This document shows, piece by piece, positions 62,039 through 64,000 of a DNA stretch of 64,000 nt; the first letter of the stretch is position 1, and each line of letters starts with the position of its first letter. Under the pieces are notes generated by a model, which saw nothing but the letters and a program-made list of their open reading frames with translations, was not told where the DNA came from and made no database searches. Source of the stretch: UBA4802 sp964509195. Lineage in GTDB: Bacteria > Spirochaetota > UBA4802 > UB4802. The translations under genes and the position numbers were made by a program. The stretch covers positions 1-64,000 of the forward strand of contig CAZDWJ010000014.1 in the NCBI GenBank assembly GCA_964509195.1, given 5' to 3'.

Positions 62039-63054
62039 TAATAAATTCCCCTTCCTAAGGCCATTGCCACACTCGTGAGCTTCTTCTTAAGTTCAACCAG
62101 CTGTTCAAAATTTATTGTTTGCTGGCCATCAGACATGGCTTCCTCAGGGTTTGGGTGCGCTTCAACCATAATTCCATCAGCACCTGCAGCAACATACGCC
62201 AGTGCCGCTGAAACAACATAATCCTTAATTCCCATTGCATGGCTTGGATCGCACACAACTGGTAAATGCGAAAAATCCTTCAACACCGGTACTGCACCAA
62301 CATCAAGTGTATTTCGTGTAATATCTTCAAAAGTGCGTATGCCCCGGGGACACAAAATGACCTGCTTATTCCCCTGTGAAAGAATATATTCTGCGGACAT
62401 CAAGAATTCATTTATGGTTGCACTCATTCCGCGTTTTAACAAAACCGGCTTATCAATCTTTCCAAGCTCTTTTAATAAATTAAAATTCTGCATATTGCGG
62501 GTACCAACTTGCAGTACATCGGCATATTGGGCAACAAGTTCAACATCACGGGGATCCATTACTTCAGTAATTATCGGCAGTCCTGTTTCCTCTTTTGCCT
62601 TTGCCAGGTACTTCAATCCTAAAGCACCATAACCCTGAAATGTGTACGGCGATGATCGTGGTTTATATGCGCCGGCTCTCAGCAGAGATGCGCCAGCCTG
62701 CTTTACCATTTTAGCATGCTCAATTATTTCCCTTTCACCCTCAACAGCACAGGGCCCAGCAACCAGCACAATTTTATCGCCACCAATCTCAATATCACCT
62801 ACACGGATAATTGTCCTGTCGGGATGCGTTTCTTTGCTTGCTAACTTGTAGGGCTTTAAAATTGGCTTAACCGATTCAACACCTGATATTGCCTCAAGTG
62901 GCTGTTCGCGTATAATGTCCTCATCACCTATAACTGTGATAATTGTTCTGTACTGCCCCTTTGAAACATGCGGTTGCAGATTGAGAGATTTTATTTTACC
63001 AACTATATGGTCAATTTCATCCTGCGTTACGTTGGGTTTGAGTACTATAATCAT
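62038..63054 (-). CDS. aroF: 3-deoxy-7-phosphoheptulonate (DAHP) synthase, type I-beta
   Basis: This 338-residue enzyme makes DAHP from phosphoenolpyruvate and erythrose 4-phosphate, the first step of aromatic synthesis. An N-terminal ferredoxin-like regulatory domain (about 1-70, IIVLKPNVTQDEIDHIVGKI) precedes the barrel with VAGPCAVEGE, AGAYKPRSSPYTFQGYG, TEVMDPRDVELVAQYADVLQ, and the metal site. The start at 63054 (AAAAGGAG upstream) is preferred to 63087. Feedback by Tyr or Phe is typical for this class. Confidence 0.94.
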   Translation of the reverse strand: MIIVLKPNVTQDEIDHIVGKIKSLNLQPHVSKGQYRTIITVIGDEDIIREQPLEAISGVESVKPILKPYKLASKETHPDRTIIRVGDIEIGGDKIVLVAGPCAVEGEREIIEHAKMVKQAGASLLRAGAYKPRSSPYTFQGYGALGLKYLAKAKEETGLPIITEVMDPRDVELVAQYADVLQVGTRNMQNFNLLKELGKIDKPVLLKRGMSATINEFLMSAEYILSQGNKQVILCPRGIRTFEDITRNTLDVGAVPVLKDFSHLPVVCDPSHAMGIKDYVVSAALAYVAAGADGIMVEAHPNPEEAMSDGQQTINFEQLVELKKKLTSVAMALGRGIY

Positions 63055-63083
63055 AATTACCGTGCTCCTTTTATATTTTGTCT

Positions 63084-64000
63084 TCAATCATGCTTTTCGG
63101 CTTGATATGACCCAAGCACTTTTAAAAATATGGTTTCCTGTTTCATGGCTTCAAGAGCTTCCTGTACAACAGGGTCAGTTCGGTGTCCGTTAAAATCAAT
63201 GAAAAAGTTATACGCCCACATCTTCTTCTTGTCAGGGCGTGACTCTATCATCGTCATGTTTATGCCATGTTCACTGAATGGCTTTAATAGCTTATACAGT
63301 GCGCCAGGTTGATCTTTTACCGCACACACTATTGAGGTTTTATCATTCCCTGTTGGTGGGTTGTCGTGTTTACCCAACACAAGAAAGCGCGTGTAGTTTT
63401 GTCGCGAATCTTCAATACCATCAGCAATGATGTTAAGATTATATATTTTAGCTGAAATATTTGATGCGATAGCTGCTGAGTATTTATCCCATGAAGCGGT
63501 TTCAGCAGCCTTGGCAGTTGAGTTAACCTGATTTATTTCTACATTGGGCAAATTTGCTTTAAGCCAGTTTTTGCACTGCGCCAGCGATTGAGGATGTGAA
63601 TATATTTTTTTAATCTTTTCGATGCTATCAGATACAGACAGAAGACTATAGGTAATACGCAGAGACTTCTCTGATACAATTTTTAAATCAGTATCAAGAA
63701 ATTCATCCATAGTATAGGTGACAGCTCCTTCGGTACTGTTCTCAATCGGAACAACCCCAAAGGTTGCTCTTCCTGTTTCAACTTCATCAAACACATCAGA
63801 AATGGTTCTGTGCGGTATTGCTTCAATGACATCACCAAATATTTCCAGTAATGCAATATGTGTAAACGTACCCACCGGTCCCAGATATGCAACTTTAAGT
63901 GGGCGTGCGGCTGCCAGCGCTACTGAAAAAATTTCTGTTGCAATTTTTTCTATTAATTCTAGTGTAAGCGGTGGTTTGGCATATTGCTGCAGATGAGAAA
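63084..64000 (-). CDS. pheA: Chorismate mutase/prephenate dehydratase (P-protein), 5' end off window
   Basis: The open frame runs off the right edge. The visible 305 residues contain the end of a helical chorismate-mutase-like domain (TLELIEKIATEIFSVALAAA) and then the dehydratase VAYLGPVGTFTH, with IENSTEGAVTYTMDEFL. The C-terminal ACT domain has PGALYKLLKPFSEHGINMTMIESRP, a feedback site for Phe. It makes phenylpyruvate. The gene continues beyond base 64000, so the start is not here; a GTG at 63875 is only an internal codon. First of pheA-aroF-tyrA-cmk. Confidence 0.95.
   Translation of the reverse strand, partial: SHLQQYAKPPLTLELIEKIATEIFSVALAAARPLKVAYLGPVGTFTHIALLEIFGDVIEAIPHRTISDVFDEVETGRATFGVVPIENSTEGAVTYTMDEFLDTDLKIVSEKSLRITYSLLSVSDSIEKIKKIYSHPQSLAQCKNWLKANLPNVEINQVNSTAKAAETASWDKYSAAIASNISAKIYNLNIIADGIEDSRQNYTRFLVLGKHDNPPTGNDKTSIVCAVKDQPGALYKLLKPFSEHGINMTMIESRPDKKKMWAYNFFIDFNGHRTDPVVQEALEAMKQETIFLKVLGSYQAEKHD

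Larger units (their letters stand above)
4058..63482. repeat. Dispersed word GCGATAGYT
   Basis: The 7-mer GCGATAG occurs 34 times (18 plus strand, 16 minus), and 21 of these extend to GCGATAGYT. They are scattered across the window. Examples on the plus strand start at 4058, 7899, 13057, 24140, 26657, 30503, 39814, 44411, 45841, 50868 and 60237; on the minus strand at 6757, 14613, 24823, 28516, 31725, 41239 and 55273 (leftmost base). Most are inside genes, in several frames; a few are in spacers. See the finding. Confidence 0.8.

Overview
The window looks like part of a scaffold from an uncultured spirochaete (Spirochaetota), probably on the Leptospira side of the phylum. The evidence is the 16S rRNA 5' part at the left edge, which carries the Leptospira-type stretches read as GCGGCGCGTCTTAAACATG and TTAAGAATCTTGCGCAATGG. 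It is supported by a hook protein whose Lys166/Cys179 pair matches the spirochaetal lysinoalanine cross-link, and by lysine synthesis through DapL. A run of 10 Ns at 44338-44347 marks a scaffold join. The DNA is AT-rich, almost wholly coding, and shows no insertion sequence, prophage or CRISPR array.

Layout. 1-750: 5' part of 16S rRNA on the minus strand with tandem promoters. 1065-8165: DUF1178 protein, tRNA-Ala(CGC), a penicillin-acylase homologue, dapL, a lipoprotein and an AI-2E-type exporter. 8572-11477: an AEC permease, a frameshifted exported nitroreductase, an unknown gene and tRNA-Asp. 11516-15429 (minus): moaA, three small envelope proteins and gatA. 15651-21910: Prc-type protease, HgdB-like protein, glycosyltransferase, groL and groS with a very long CIRCE operator. 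22189-26540 (minus): moaC, pssA, a HAD phosphatase, ddl and lysC. 26718-32741: a MaoC protein, two TetR regulators, an exported deacetylase-like protein and a pair of class III aminotransferase paralogues, one of which lacks the catalytic lysine. 33235-38048: rho-rpmE, an RpoS-like sigma factor behind a sigma-54-type promoter, and an exported amidohydrolase. 38059-41623 (minus): flgE, flgD and fliK; flgE is followed by two extra relics of its own 3' end. 41865-42074: a probable unannotated small RNA. 42302-46184: a lysine 2,3-aminomutase / two ATP-grasp ligases / GNAT cluster. 46334-54371: gltX, envelope proteins, murJ and a degenerate ABC transporter. 54424-64000 (minus): STAS protein, aroB, nudix, rnc, acpP, rpmF, rpsA, cmk, tyrA, aroF and pheA.

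How the genes fit together. The right end is a housekeeping block for aromatic amino acids, ribosomal proteins and RNA. lysC and dapL feed lysine and diaminopimelate synthesis, ddl and murJ serve peptidoglycan, and kamA would divert lysine to beta-lysine. The best candidates for something undescribed are: (1) the KamA/ATP-grasp/ATP-grasp/GNAT cluster, which could build an acetylated beta-lysine-containing small peptide; (2) the active/pseudo-enzyme aminotransferase pair; (3) a 9-base word, GCGATAGYT, found 21 times within 34 copies of GCGATAG across genes and spacers; (4) the flgE 3'-end relics, whose differences are all synonymous; and (5) the sigma-54 to RpoS-like wiring.
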